Source: Clostridium beijerinckii (lineage in GTDB: Bacteria > Bacillota > Clostridia > Clostridiales > Clostridiaceae). From it: a stretch of DNA of 64,000 nucleotides. Below are positions 39,275 through 49,555 of the stretch, piece by piece. The first letter of the stretch is position 1, and every line of letters begins with the position of its first letter. Position numbers and translations under genes: made by a program. The stretch covers positions 1,655,501 through 1,719,500 of the forward strand of contig CP029329.1 in NCBI GenBank assembly GCA_003129525.1. Direction: 5' to 3'. The notes beneath the pieces are model-generated. The model was not told where the DNA came from and searched no databases. It worked only from the letters and a program-made list of their open reading frames with translations.

Positions 39275-39308
39275 CAGGGATGTGAAATTTTATAAGTTCC
39301 CATCCCTG
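39275..39308 (+). other. Stem-loop between mglB and mglA
   Basis: CAGGGATG / CATCCCTG arms (39275-39282 / 39301-39308) with inner GAA/TTC pairing, no T-run. Same position as the hairpin in the second importer operon; likely for differential expression of the binding protein. Confidence 0.55.
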
Positions 39309-39339
39309 AATTATTGTTTAACAGAAGGAGGATGTATGT

Positions 39340-40839
39340 ATGAGTGAATATGTACTGGAGATGAATCATATAACTAAAGTATTTCCGGGTGTAAAAGCTC
39401 TAGATGATGTATCCTTAAAGGTTCGTAAGGGCAGCGTACATGCACTAATGGGTGAAAATGGTGCGGGTAAATCAACCTTGATGAAATGTCTTTTCGGAAT
39501 ATATCATGAAGATGGCGGAGAAATAATATTAGATGGAAATAAAATGGAAATAAATACTTCAAAGCAAGCATTAGATTTAGGTGTATCAATGATACATCAA
39601 GAATTACATCCAATTCGTTTCAGACCAGTCATGGAAAATATCTGGCTTGGGAGATTTCCAATGAAAGGAATTGCTGTAGATAAAAAAACTATGATTCGTA
39701 AAACAAAGGAATTATTTGAGCAAATTGGATTAGATATTAATCCAGAAGCATTAGCTGGAACACTTTCACCATCTAATCTTCAATTGGTTGAAATGGCAAA
39801 AGCAGTTAGCTATAATTCGAAAATTATCATTATGGATGAACCTACTTCATCATTAACAGAAACTGAAGCCGAACATTTATTTAAGATAATAAGGCAACTT
39901 CAAGACAAGGGGTGTGCAATTATATATATATCTCATAAAATGGAAGAAATATTAAGAATATCAGATGAAGTAACTATAATGAGAGATGGTCAATATGTAG
40001 GAACATGGCCAGCTAAAGAGTTAACAACAGATTTAATTATAAATCGTATGGTAGGTCGTGATATGACTAATAGATTTCCACCAAGAACATATGAACCAAG
40101 TAAAGATGTTGTATTAAAGGTAGAAAAACTATGTTCTCCACTTCCAAAATCATTTCAGAATGTAAGTTTTAATTTGCATAAAGGAGAAATACTCGGAATA
40201 GGTGGTCTTGTTGGTGCACAGCGTACAGAACTAGTAGAGGCTTTGTTTGGACTTCGCGGGATAGAATCTGGAACCATAGAAAAGGATGGTAAGGTTATTA
40301 AAATAAGATCTTCAAAAGATGCTAAAATGCAAGGACTTGCTCTTTTGACAGAAGAGAGACGTGCTAGTGGAATATTCGGTATTCTTTCAGTATTAGATAA
40401 CACAGTAATTGCTAGTCAAAAGGAATATTCTAAATTTGGTGTACTACAAGATGCAAAACGTTATAAAGCTGCTATAAAGTCTAATGATGAATTAAAGACT
40501 AAGACTCCAAATATGGAACAGTTGATTCAAAACCTTTCAGGTGGTAACCAACAAAAAGTTTTAATTGCACGTTGGCTTCTTACAAATCCAGATATCCTCA
40601 TATTGGATGAACCAACAAGAGGAATTGATGTAGGAGCTAAATATGAAATTTATTCAATTATGCATGAATTGGTTAAAAGGGGAAAATCAATTATTATGAT
40701 TTCTTCTGAAATGCCAGAATTACTTGGAATGTCAGATAGAATTATGGTTATGTGCGAAGGTAAAGTTACTGGAATTTTAGAGCAAAGTGAAGCAGATCAA
40801 GTAAAGATTATGCATTATGCGACACAATTTATGAAATAG
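39340..40839 (+). CDS. mglA: Galactose ABC importer ATP-binding protein
   Basis: 499 residues, tandem ATPase. Walker [10 protein letters not shown] (about 39-47); SMIHQELHPIRFRPVMENIWLGR is the typical MglA stretch; signature LSPSNLQLVEMAKAV; Walker B IIIMDEPTSSLT. Second half has [33 protein letters not shown] and [14 protein letters not shown]. Ribosome site AGGAGGATG. Cytoplasmic, drives MglC. Confidence 0.95.
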   Translation: MSEYVLEMNHITKVFPGVKALDDVSLKVRKGSVHALMGENGAGKSTLMKCLFGIYHEDGGEIILDGNKMEINTSKQALDLGVSMIHQELHPIRFRPVMENIWLGRFPMKGIAVDKKTMIRKTKELFEQIGLDINPEALAGTLSPSNLQLVEMAKAVSYNSKIIIMDEPTSSLTETEAEHLFKIIRQLQDKGCAIIYISHKMEEILRISDEVTIMRDGQYVGTWPAKELTTDLIINRMVGRDMTNRFPPRTYEPSKDVVLKVEKLCSPLPKSFQNVSFNLHKGEILGIGGLVGAQRTELVEALFGLRGIESGTIEKDGKVIKIRSSKDAKMQGLALLTEERRASGIFGILSVLDNTVIASQKEYSKFGVLQDAKRYKAAIKSNDELKTKTPNMEQLIQNLSGGNQQKVLIARWLLTNPDILILDEPTRGIDVGAKYEIYSIMHELVKRGKSIIMISSEMPELLGMSDRIMVMCEGKVTGILEQSEADQVKIMHYATQFMK

Positions 40840-40893
40840 AATAAATTTTTATTACAAATGATTATTATAAGAATAAAGAAATGAGGTATAAGT

Positions 40894-42120
40894 ATGCAAG
40901 AAGCTAAGTTAATTTCACGTAAAGATTATGCAAAAGCATTTTTAGGTATTGGTGCTTTTCTTATTATTTTAGGAATTGTTTTTAAATTAATTTTAGACCC
41001 TAGTGTGTTTTTTGATCTATACATGTATATAGAAGCAATTGGAATAGGAGCTGTTGTTTATGGAACAAAGCAGCTTGTTGATAAAAGTAATAAAAATGTA
41101 GGTATTTCTTTTTCCTCAAAGCATGTAAAAAACTTTTTAACTAATAATGCAATTATTTTAGCAATGTTATTATTAATTGTTGTAATTATGATAATTGAGC
41201 CACGTTTTATGCAATATCAAGTATTTTTAGATATTTTAACACAATCATCAACTAGAATGATTGTTGCACTTGGTATTTGTTTTACATTGTTAATTGCAGG
41301 TACTGATTTATCAGCTGGACGTATGGTTGGACTTGCAGCGGTCATATCAACTTCTATGTTGCAAAATTCAGACTATGCAAATCGCTTTTTCCCTAATTTG
41401 CCTGAGCTTGCAATTATCATTCCTATATTGATATCAATTGCTGCATGTATGGTGTTTGGTGTATTTAATGGCTTTTTAGTGGCTAAATATGATATGCATC
41501 CATTTATTGCTACATTAGCATCACAAGTTATGGTATATGGTGTATGTTCTTTATACTTTGATTTACCTCCCAATAAATCACAACCTATTGGAGGTATTCG
41601 TCCAGACTTTATAGCTCTTGGTCAAACAAAAATATTACAAGTAGGAAGTTTCCCTGGAATATCAATTCTAGTTCCAATTGCACTTCTATTTGTTATCTTA
41701 GTTTGGTTCATTTTAAATAAAACTATATTTGGTAAGAATGTATATGCTATTGGAGGTAACCGTGAAGCAGCAGTAGTTTCTGGAGTTAATGTATTTGTAA
41801 CTATTCTAGGAATATTCATTTTTGCATCAGTTTTATATGGTGTTGCAGGAGTTCTTGAAGCCGCTAGAACGGCTGGTGCAACAAACAATTATGGTAATGG
41901 ATATGAGTTCGATGCAATCGCAGCCTGCGTTGTTGGTGGTGTCTCACTTAATGGTGGTGTTGGTAAAGTAGGAGGAATCGTAGTCGGTGTATTAATCTTT
42001 ACAGTTATTCAATACGGATTACAATTCATAGCTGTTAGTCCTATGTGGCAACAAGTTATTAAGGGTATTATTATTGCAGTTGCAGTTGCAATTGATATGG
42101 GTAAATATAGAAGAAAATAG
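40894..42120 (+). CDS. mglC: Galactose ABC importer permease
   Basis: 408 residues, about ten hydrophobic segments. N-terminal pair of helices (about 13-55) precedes a conserved MglC core: LLIAGTDLSAGRMVGLAAVI, AKYDMHPFIATLASQVMVYG, GGNREAAVVSGVNVF and AACVVGGVSLNGGVGKVGG. Ribosome site ATGAGGTAT is modest. Last gene of mglBAC, ending at a strong terminator. Confidence 0.95.
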   Translation: MQEAKLISRKDYAKAFLGIGAFLIILGIVFKLILDPSVFFDLYMYIEAIGIGAVVYGTKQLVDKSNKNVGISFSSKHVKNFLTNNAIILAMLLLIVVIMIIEPRFMQYQVFLDILTQSSTRMIVALGICFTLLIAGTDLSAGRMVGLAAVISTSMLQNSDYANRFFPNLPELAIIIPILISIAACMVFGVFNGFLVAKYDMHPFIATLASQVMVYGVCSLYFDLPPNKSQPIGGIRPDFIALGQTKILQVGSFPGISILVPIALLFVILVWFILNKTIFGKNVYAIGGNREAAVVSGVNVFVTILGIFIFASVLYGVAGVLEAARTAGATNNYGNGYEFDAIAACVVGGVSLNGGVGKVGGIVVGVLIFTVIQYGLQFIAVSPMWQQVIKGIIIAVAVAIDMGKYRRK

Positions 42121-42183
42121 AATTTAATTGAAATATAAATATTTAATTTTAATGTAGAATATTTAGTACAAGACTTAAAGAAG

Positions 42184-42233
42184 TACAGGTAAATCCTTAG
42201 GCTATATAAGCAAGGGATTTACCTGTATTTTTT
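42184..42233 (+). terminator. Terminator of mglBAC
   Basis: 13-bp stem TACAGGTAAATCC / GGATTTACCTGTA (42184-42196 / 42215-42227) then TTTTTT. The remaining 200 bp before the regulator gene are AT-rich and show no other feature. Confidence 0.85.
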
Positions 42234-42435
42234 AGTTTCATTTTAAATTAATATGGTAGATTTATTAGAGTAATTATACCTATGCTAGCAATAATCCAAT
42301 ACTTAATGTATAATTGATAATGTTAATAAATTTTACTTATAGAAATTTTAAATATAGTGAGGGCGTAAATTTAGAGAACAAAATATTTTGGTATTTATTA
42401 TAGAATTGAATAAGTCATCTATAGGAGGGAATTAA

Positions 42436-44049
42436 ATGAATTTATATAGGATTATGGTTGTGGATGATGAAGAAGAAATAAGGCTTGGAATTATTAAAAA
42501 AATTGATTGGGAAGCTAATGGTTTTGTGGTAGTTGGTGATGCAGAAAATGGTAAAGACGCACTTGAAAAGGCTGAGAAACTTCAACCAGATGTTATAATG
42601 ACTGATATTAAAATGCCATTTATGGATGGATTAGAATTAGGGAAAAGACTTTTGGAGTCAATGCCATCCACAAAGATTATTGTATTTTCTGGTTGTGATG
42701 ATTTTGAGTATGCTCATAGAGCAATCAAGCTTAATGTAATTGAGTACGTTTTGAAACCGATTAACTCTATTGAACTTATTGAAGTGTTAAAAAGATTAAA
42801 GGTACAGCTAGATCATGAATATGATGAGAAGCGAAACTTGCAAACACTTTATAAGCATTATGTGGAAAGCTTACCAGTAATTCGAGAACAATTTTTAGTT
42901 GGTGCAATTGAGGGGAGAATAAGTAAAAATCAATGGGATGAGCAATCAGAGAAGCTAGACATAGATTTTAAATCAGAGTATTTGTCCGTAGCATTAATTC
43001 ATGCAGATGGAACTTTAATATCACAAAATGTAAATAGTGTTTCAATTCAAAAAGATTCAGCACTAATATCTATTTCAATAAAAAAAATAGTAGATGAAAA
43101 TATGGGGAAGTATTGTGAATTTGTTAGTTTTCCATATTCTGATATGGTTGTGGTTATAGGAAACTTTGCTAAAAAAGAAGATATACTGTTATTTATAAAA
43201 GGAATAAATGAAGTATGCAAAATTTATGAACGAATTATTGGATTAACAATGTCAGCAGGAGTTGGACATGTTTATAATGATCCTTTAGAAATAAGGTTAT
43301 CATGCAGGAGTGCACAAAGCGCTTTAGATTATAGATTTATACTTGGAACAGGCAAAGCTATTTATATTGATGATGTTGAGCCGGATAATTCTATTCAGCT
43401 TCAATTTGACGAACAAGAAGAGCGTTCAATGTTAAATGCTATTAAAATCTCTTCAGAAGAAGAAATTACAGAAACAATAGATAAGTTATTTAGAAAAATT
43501 GAAGATTTACTTTTACCATTTAATAAATATAGGATTTATCTTATGGAAATTATGACATCTCTTTTGAAACTAATACAAGCATACAATTTAAATATAGATG
43601 AAATTTTTGGTGAAAACTTTAACTGCTATAGTTATTTAGATTCTTTTGATTCGATACATGAAGTAAAAAAGTGGTTTATAAACAAAGCTATTAGAGTAAA
43701 CACTTTAATAAAGAAAGAACGTATAAACTCTTCTATGATACTTATTGAAAAGGCAAAACAGTATGTAAAAGATAATTATAGTGATTATGATATTTCTGTA
43801 GAAAAGCTTTGTTCTGAGCTGCATGTTAGTCCAACGTATTTTTCTACAATTTTTAAACGGGAGACAGAAATGAATTTTGTGAACTTTCTTACTACAGTAC
43901 GTTTAGAGCAAGCAGTGAAACTTTTAAATACCACAGATGATAAAACATATATGATAGCCGATAAAGTTGGATATCCGGAAGCCAACTATTTTAGTTACGT
44001 CTTTAAACGAAAGTTTGGAGTATCACCTTCAAAGTATAGAAAGAATTGA
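42436..44049 (+). CDS. YesN-type response regulator (receiver, linker, AraC HTH)
   Basis: 537 residues, longer than the regulator at 10158 because of a larger central domain. Receiver: DDEEEIRLG, phospho-acceptor Asp55 in VIMTDIKMPFMDG, VIEYVLKPINSIE. C-terminal AraC HTH (about 435-537): LHVSPTYFSTIFKRETE and IADKVGYPEANYFSYVFKRKFG. Ribosome site AGGAGGGA. It is in an operon with the kinase (10 bp apart) and binding protein 45868. The mgl operon upstream is the obvious target. Confidence 0.93.
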   Translation: MNLYRIMVVDDEEEIRLGIIKKIDWEANGFVVVGDAENGKDALEKAEKLQPDVIMTDIKMPFMDGLELGKRLLESMPSTKIIVFSGCDDFEYAHRAIKLNVIEYVLKPINSIELIEVLKRLKVQLDHEYDEKRNLQTLYKHYVESLPVIREQFLVGAIEGRISKNQWDEQSEKLDIDFKSEYLSVALIHADGTLISQNVNSVSIQKDSALISISIKKIVDENMGKYCEFVSFPYSDMVVVIGNFAKKEDILLFIKGINEVCKIYERIIGLTMSAGVGHVYNDPLEIRLSCRSAQSALDYRFILGTGKAIYIDDVEPDNSIQLQFDEQEERSMLNAIKISSEEEITETIDKLFRKIEDLLLPFNKYRIYLMEIMTSLLKLIQAYNLNIDEIFGENFNCYSYLDSFDSIHEVKKWFINKAIRVNTLIKKERINSSMILIEKAKQYVKDNYSDYDISVEKLCSELHVSPTYFSTIFKRETEMNFVNFLTTVRLEQAVKLLNTTDDKTYMIADKVGYPEANYFSYVFKRKFGVSPSKYRKN

Positions 44050-44059
44050 GCTGATATCT

Positions 44060-45868
44060 ATGTATAATTTAATGAAATTGAGAATGGAAAAAATAGTGAA
44101 GGAATGTAAAAATGCAAGTATACAGCACATAATATCAATTTCATTTACAGTAATTGCAGTTATGGGAATGCTTATGGTAGGAAGTGCACTATATTTACGT
44201 TTTATAAATTCTACTGAATCGATGGTATCTGAAAATAATAAATCTATGTTGGATCAGGTAAATTTAAACTTAGATAGTTATCTTCGGAATATGATGAAAG
44301 TATCTGATGCAACTTACTACAATGTTATTAAAAAGAAAGATTTATCAACAGAGAGTATAAATAAAGAAATGGATTTATTATATGAAACAAATAAAGATTA
44401 TCTTATTAGTATATGTGTTTTTTCACAAAATGGTGAGGTTGTATCAGCATCTCCAGTTGGCCAGTTAAAAAATTCAGTTAATCCAAGGGTAAACGAATGG
44501 TTTTCTAAAGCTGTAAATAAGAAGGAAAATCTGCATTTTTCAACACCACATGTTCAAAACTTATTTGTAGATCCAGATAACAAATATCGTTGGGTTGTAT
44601 CACTAAGTCGTGCAGTAGAGCTAACTAATAATAAAAGGATTACCTCTGGAGTTTTATTAGTAGATATGAATTTTAGTGGAATTGAGCAGATTTGTAAGAA
44701 TGTAAATGTAGGAAAATCAGGGTATGTGTATTTAGTTGATAGAGAAGGTGAAATTATATATCATCCTAGACAGCAACTAATTTACTCCAATTTAATAGAA
44801 GAAAATAATAAGGTTGTAGCTAGCTATGAAGATGGAAATCATATAGAAACTTTTCAAAATGAAAAAAGATTAGTTACAATTAAAACTGTTGGTTATACTG
44901 GATGGAAAATTGTCGGTATTATGCCAATGGAGGATATTACATCTGATTACCGCCAAATGAGTCTTTTTGCAGTATTTATTATGTTTTTTGCTATTTTTAT
45001 ACTTGTATTTCTTAATATGTTTGTTTCTTCACGTATAGCTAATCCAATAAAATCCTTAGAAAAATGTGTAAAGAAACTTGAAAATGGAGTTAAGGATGTA
45101 GATATTTCAATAAGTGGGTCATATGAAATTCAGCATTTAGGAAAAGCAATTAGATCCATGGTTAATCAAATGCATACACTTATGGATAACATAATGATTG
45201 AACAGGAATCTAAAAGAAAAAGTGAACTCGATGCACTTCAAGCACAAATCAATCCACACTTTTTGTATAACACTTTAGATTCTATTATATGGATGATAGA
45301 AAATGAAAACTATGATGGAGCTATTATTATGGTAACAGCTTTAGCAAGACTTTTTAGAATTAGTTTAAGTAAAGGAAAAAATATAATAACATTAAGAGAT
45401 GAAATAGAACATGCACGTAATTATTTAACGATTCAAAATATACGTTATAAAAATAAATTCACATATGATATGGAAGTGGATGAAGAAACTCTTAATTTTG
45501 CAAGTATTAAGCTTATTATTCAACCTTTAATTGAAAATGCTATTTATCATGGTATGGAATTCATGGGGGGAGATGGTGAGATTCTAGTAAAGACATATGT
45601 TAAAGGAAATGATTTGTATATTGATGTTATAGATAATGGACTTGGAATGTTACCGGAGGTTTGTGATACTCTTTTAACAAATGATAGTAAAATTGAAAGA
45701 AAGAGCTCAGGTATTGGATTGAAAAATGTTCACGAGAGAATACAGCTATATTTTGGTATAAACTATGGTCTTGAAATTTACAGTGAGCCAGATGAAGGAA
45801 CAACAATTCGAATTCATATGCCAGGGATAGATTTTTATGAGATTCAGAAAAGGGAGGAAGAAAAATAG
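44060..45868 (+). CDS. YesM/LytS-type sensor histidine kinase
   Basis: About 602 residues. Membrane segment at about 30-50, Cache-type extracellular sensor (about 55-295), second membrane segment at about 300-325, HAMP, then QAQINPHFLYNTLDSI with the phospho-acceptor His and the ATPase motifs NAIYHGMEFMGG, DNGLGML and GIGLKNVHERI. A frame opening at 43967 runs inside the regulator gene; ATG 44060 with GAATTGAG in front is preferred. The stop codon TAG shares a base with the GTG start of the next gene, so kinase and binding protein are translationally coupled. Confidence 0.92.
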   Translation: MYNLMKLRMEKIVKECKNASIQHIISISFTVIAVMGMLMVGSALYLRFINSTESMVSENNKSMLDQVNLNLDSYLRNMMKVSDATYYNVIKKKDLSTESINKEMDLLYETNKDYLISICVFSQNGEVVSASPVGQLKNSVNPRVNEWFSKAVNKKENLHFSTPHVQNLFVDPDNKYRWVVSLSRAVELTNNKRITSGVLLVDMNFSGIEQICKNVNVGKSGYVYLVDREGEIIYHPRQQLIYSNLIEENNKVVASYEDGNHIETFQNEKRLVTIKTVGYTGWKIVGIMPMEDITSDYRQMSLFAVFIMFFAIFILVFLNMFVSSRIANPIKSLEKCVKKLENGVKDVDISISGSYEIQHLGKAIRSMVNQMHTLMDNIMIEQESKRKSELDALQAQINPHFLYNTLDSIIWMIENENYDGAIIMVTALARLFRISLSKGKNIITLRDEIEHARNYLTIQNIRYKNKFTYDMEVDEETLNFASIKLIIQPLIENAIYHGMEFMGGDGEILVKTYVKGNDLYIDVIDNGLGMLPEVCDTLLTNDSKIERKSSGIGLKNVHERIQLYFGINYGLEIYSEPDEGTTIRIHMPGIDFYEIQKREEEK

Positions 45869-46848
45869 TGAAAAAGAAAAGAAAACAAATTTCTATAATT
45901 TTATTTATATTATTAGTACTATCTTTCTTACTTCTTCTGAATGATACAATACTAAATGCAAATAATAAAAAAATATATAACATTTCAATTATTGTTAGAG
46001 GCAAAAATAGTGAAAGTTTAATGATAATGAAACAAGGAATAGATCAGGCGGCTTCAGAAATGAATGTCAATATAAGTTTTGTTACATTGTCAGAAGAAAA
46101 CAGTTATCTAGAACAGACAGAGCTTATTCAACGAGAAATTAACAATAAAGCAGATGCTATAATTATAGCTCCAGTAGATTATGAAAAAATGATAGAGCCT
46201 ATAGAAAATGCAATGAAGAAGGTTCCAGTTATATTAATTGAATCAACTGTTAAATCGAAAAATGTAAGATCAAGTATTTCATGCGATAATTATAATCTTG
46301 GAGTAAGTTTGGGAGAAAAAATGATACAGATGGGAAATATAAATTCTAATATTGCTATTGTTAAAAATAATTTAGAGTGTAGTAGTATAAAAGAACGATA
46401 TGATGGATTTATGAGCATTATGAATAATACAGGGAATAACTGTATATATTGGGAAATTTCAGACGGAAAAGAGGTCACTTATTATAATGAAGCAAAGCAA
46501 TTATTAAAATATAATGATGTTGATGCTGTAGTAACATTTGATCCCAAAATACTAGAACTGGTTGCGGAGGCCAAAAAGGATTTGAGTAGTATTAATAAAG
46601 AGAAAACATCTATTGAAATTTATGGGACGGGTAGTACAAATAAAATAATTTCACTATTGGAAGATAATGTAATTAATGCGACTGCCATGCAAAATGAATT
46701 TAATATTGGATATTTAGGAGTAAAGACTGCAGTGAGTGTAATTAATAGGAAATATGTAAATAATGAAATTATATATTCAACTGTTATTAATACCAAGGAT
46801 ATGTACTCAGAGGAGAATCAAAGATTATTATTTCCTTTCATAAGATGA
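45868..46848 (+). CDS. Membrane-anchored sugar-binding protein coupled to the kinase (probable sensor subunit)
   Basis: 326 residues, GTG start overlapping the kinase stop by one base, ribosome site GGGAGGA. N-terminal signal anchor (about 6-25, ISIILFILLVLSFLLLL) without a lipobox Cys. Ribose-class binding fold: SIIVRGKNSESLMIMKQGIDQ, ADAIIIAPVDYEKM, VPVILIEST, SCDNYNLGVSLGEKM; the usual DRxxx sugar residues are poorly conserved. Placement and anchoring match the XylFII sensor logic and the protein at 11362. Ligand unknown. Confidence 0.78.
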   Translation: MKKKRKQISIILFILLVLSFLLLLNDTILNANNKKIYNISIIVRGKNSESLMIMKQGIDQAASEMNVNISFVTLSEENSYLEQTELIQREINNKADAIIIAPVDYEKMIEPIENAMKKVPVILIESTVKSKNVRSSISCDNYNLGVSLGEKMIQMGNINSNIAIVKNNLECSSIKERYDGFMSIMNNTGNNCIYWEISDGKEVTYYNEAKQLLKYNDVDAVVTFDPKILELVAEAKKDLSSINKEKTSIEIYGTGSTNKIISLLEDNVINATAMQNEFNIGYLGVKTAVSVINRKYVNNEIIYSTVINTKDMYSEENQRLLFPFIR

Positions 46849-47092
46849 AGCAGGCATATTAAAGATAGATAGTTAGTTAGTATGTTAGTTAAATTAATTA
46901 ATATTGTATTGGCATAATATTTTGGAAAAGTTTTTAATAAGAACATTATATATTAAGTTTAGATAAAGTGAAATTTTCCAGATGGAATTTTAGAACTGTT
47001 ATACATCACATATAAAATATTCATCACATATTTAATTGTGTTATTTTAATTAAGAAGTGCCTGGGGTAATCATATTGCGGGAGGGATTTATA

Positions 47093-48145
47093 TTGAGATT
47101 AATTAGGAAATTATCAGGGATATTAACAATATTTTCAATTTTCACTTCATTATCGGCATGTACTACTAATGCAAATATAATGAAAAATGGTTCTGGCGTG
47201 AAAGAGATAAAAATAGGTGTAACATTATACAAACAAGATGATGCATTTATAGCCACAATTACTAAAAATATCGAAGAGATAGCAAAAGAAAAGGAAGGTA
47301 AATATAAAATAACTATTAATGTTCTAGATGCAAAAGGTAGTTTAAACAATCAAAGTAACCAAGTAGATAAATTTGTTTCACAAAATTATGATGTTATCTG
47401 TGTAAATATGGTTGATCGTACTGCTTCATCAATGATTATTGATAAAGCCAAATCAGCAAATATTCCTATTGTTTTTTTTAATCGTGAACCAGTAGAAGAA
47501 GACATGGAGCGATGGAATAAGTTATATTATGTTGGATCACAAGCAGAACAATCAGGAGAAATGCAAGCTAATATTATTATAAATGCTTACAAAAAAGATA
47601 TCTCAAGAGTAGATATGAATGGAGATGGAAAGATTCAATATGTAATGCTTGAAGGCGAACCTGGTCATCAGGATACTTCTATTAGAACAGAATATTGTGT
47701 TAAGACTATAACTAAAAATGGAATTGAATTAGAAAAGTTAGCAGATGATACTGCAAATTGGCAAAGTGCACAAGCAAGCACAAAAATGACACAATGGATC
47801 AAAGAATTTGGTGATAAAATAGAAGTGGTATTTAGTAATAATGACGATATGGCACTTGGAGCAATAAATGCAATAAATAATGCCAACATAACTGGAAATA
47901 AACCTCTTGTTGTTGGGATTGATGGATTGCCAAAAGCTTTGGAAGCCGTTAAGAATGGATCTATGATTGGGACTATTATAAATGATTCTAAAAAACAGGC
48001 AAATGCAATTTTTAATATTGCTTATACATTAGCTACACATGGAAATATAAATTCAGTTGAAGGACTGGAAAATGGAAAATATATTAGAACATCTCATACT
48101 GAGGTTACAAGTGACAATGTAGATTTATATTTAGAAAACAAGTAA
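47093..48145 (+). CDS. Galactose-binding-like lipoprotein without its own permease (canonical pocket)
   Basis: About 350 residues. TTG 47093 is chosen because GGGAGGGA lies about 8 nt before it and it gives a clean lipoprotein signal ending SLSACT; a GTG at 47057 would add 12 odd residues. MglB-class fold with full pocket: LYKQDDAF, VNMVDRTASS, FFNREPVEED, GEPGHQDTSIRTEY, NNDDMALGA, VGIDGLPK; calcium loop DMNGDGKIQ. It probably binds galactose or glucose and either feeds MglAC or presents sugar to the kinase or a chemoreceptor. Confidence 0.82.
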   Translation: MRLIRKLSGILTIFSIFTSLSACTTNANIMKNGSGVKEIKIGVTLYKQDDAFIATITKNIEEIAKEKEGKYKITINVLDAKGSLNNQSNQVDKFVSQNYDVICVNMVDRTASSMIIDKAKSANIPIVFFNREPVEEDMERWNKLYYVGSQAEQSGEMQANIIINAYKKDISRVDMNGDGKIQYVMLEGEPGHQDTSIRTEYCVKTITKNGIELEKLADDTANWQSAQASTKMTQWIKEFGDKIEVVFSNNDDMALGAINAINNANITGNKPLVVGIDGLPKALEAVKNGSMIGTIINDSKKQANAIFNIAYTLATHGNINSVEGLENGKYIRTSHTEVTSDNVDLYLENK

Positions 48146-48172
48146 TACTTGGATTTCATATATCACTGAAAT

Positions 48173-48221
48173 AAAGGAAAATGTATTCTATAAAGTAGAG
48201 TGCATTTTCCTTTATTCTTTT
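48173..48221 (+). terminator. Terminator after binding protein 47093
   Basis: 17-bp stem 48173-48189 / 48197-48213 with two G-T pairs and a 7-nt loop, then ATTCTTTTTC. The rest of the gap to 48445 is AT-rich without a gene. Confidence 0.7.
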
Positions 48222-48444
48222 TCAAAAGGATCGTTAATCATAACAAGTTTAATTTCTCCATATCTATAATTAATTTATCAGCAAATAAAGTATAAACTCC
48301 TCTGTTAAAATGCATAATAGATTTATAGATTCATATATATAGATTTATATTGAATTAATATTACAATAATTATGTGAAGAGTTTATTTAAGCAAACTTTA
48401 AAGTTTCTGCATTATTATTCGGTAAAATGATATGGAGGATTAAT

Positions 48445-49509
48445 ATGAGAAGATGTAAAAGAACATTAGTAACTATAATGATATCATTTATTATAACTGC
48501 GGGACTGGTAATTTATAGTCAACGCACAATTGGTGCTACTTTACAGGTTGTTGAAGGAAAAATTGTTAGAGTAAGTGTGTTATTACGCACAACTGATGAT
48601 CCATACACTCTGTTACTTAAACAAAGTTTCGAAGAAATTCAAAAGAAAAATGAAGATAAAGTAGAATTTACCTTTTATGACTGTAAAAATGATCAATATA
48701 TACAAAATCAAAATCTTAATTTAGTAATACAAAATCAGGCAACAGATCTTGTATTGCTAAATTTAGTAGAGACAGGAGGTTCACAATTTATTATTGATCA
48801 AGTTAAAGAAAAAAATATTCCAGTAGGTTTATTTAATATAGAGCCACCTAGCATAGAGTCAATTAAATCCTACAAGAAAGCCTATTTTGTAGGAACGAGC
48901 CCAGAAGAAGCAGGAATGCTACAAGGGAGAATTCTCATTGATGTATGGAATAAGAATAAGGCCGCTATAGATAAAAATAAAGATAATATAATGCAGTATA
49001 TTATGTTAATGGGAGACCGTAATAATCTTGAAGCAATTGGTAGAACCAAGAATTCAATTTTAACAGTTAATAATGCAGGAATAAAAACACAGGAAATTGC
49101 TTCAAGAGTTTGTGATTGGGAAAAAGATCTAGCTAAAGATGTTATGGAACAACTAATTTTACAAAATGGTGATAAAATTGAAGCTATAATATCAAATAAT
49201 GATGCAATGGCAATTGGTGCTATTGAATCATTACAAAAGTATGGATATAACAAAGGTGGTACAACTAAAAAAATAATAGTCGTTGGAGTAGATGCTATAC
49301 CGGAGGCTCAAGAACTAATTAGGCAGGGTATCATGACAGGTTCTGTTCTTCAAGATGCTTATTCTATGGCTGAAGCAACTTATGAAATTGGAATGAACTT
49401 AGTTTATGGTAGAGCACCGCTTGAAGGTACACAATATAAATTTGATGATACTGGAGTTGTAGTTCGTATTCCTTATAAAGAATATATATATAATCCTAAT
49501 GCAACTTAA
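48445..49509 (+). CDS. Divergent MglB-like binding protein with altered sugar pocket, signal-anchored
   Basis: About 354 residues; ATG 48445 follows TGGAGGAT, so the longer start at 48427 is rejected. N-terminal hydrophobic segment (about 8-28) without a lipobox Cys. The fold is MglB-like, with calcium loop DKNKDNIMQ, but the pocket differs: GHQDATLRTEY of MglB becomes NNLEAIGRTKN (His to Asn, Asp to Glu), VNPVDRTA becomes LNLVETGG and FLNREP becomes LFNIEP. NNDAMAIGA and VGVDAIPEAQ remain. It is a tandem paralogue of 49556. Ligand is probably not plain galactose. Confidence 0.8.
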   Translation: MRRCKRTLVTIMISFIITAGLVIYSQRTIGATLQVVEGKIVRVSVLLRTTDDPYTLLLKQSFEEIQKKNEDKVEFTFYDCKNDQYIQNQNLNLVIQNQATDLVLLNLVETGGSQFIIDQVKEKNIPVGLFNIEPPSIESIKSYKKAYFVGTSPEEAGMLQGRILIDVWNKNKAAIDKNKDNIMQYIMLMGDRNNLEAIGRTKNSILTVNNAGIKTQEIASRVCDWEKDLAKDVMEQLILQNGDKIEAIISNNDAMAIGAIESLQKYGYNKGGTTKKIIVVGVDAIPEAQELIRQGIMTGSVLQDAYSMAEATYEIGMNLVYGRAPLEGTQYKFDDTGVVVRIPYKEYIYNPNAT

Positions 49510-49555
49510 AAATAAAGTCACTATTGTTATTTAGAAAACAATATGGAGGATCAAG

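Noticed and set aside
45627-46004. 125-codon minus-strand ORF across the kinase/binding-protein junction
   Set aside because: Lies fully opposite two well-supported genes; no motif or ribosome site.
48882-49253. 123-codon minus-strand ORF
   Set aside because: Shadow of the 48445 binding-protein gene.
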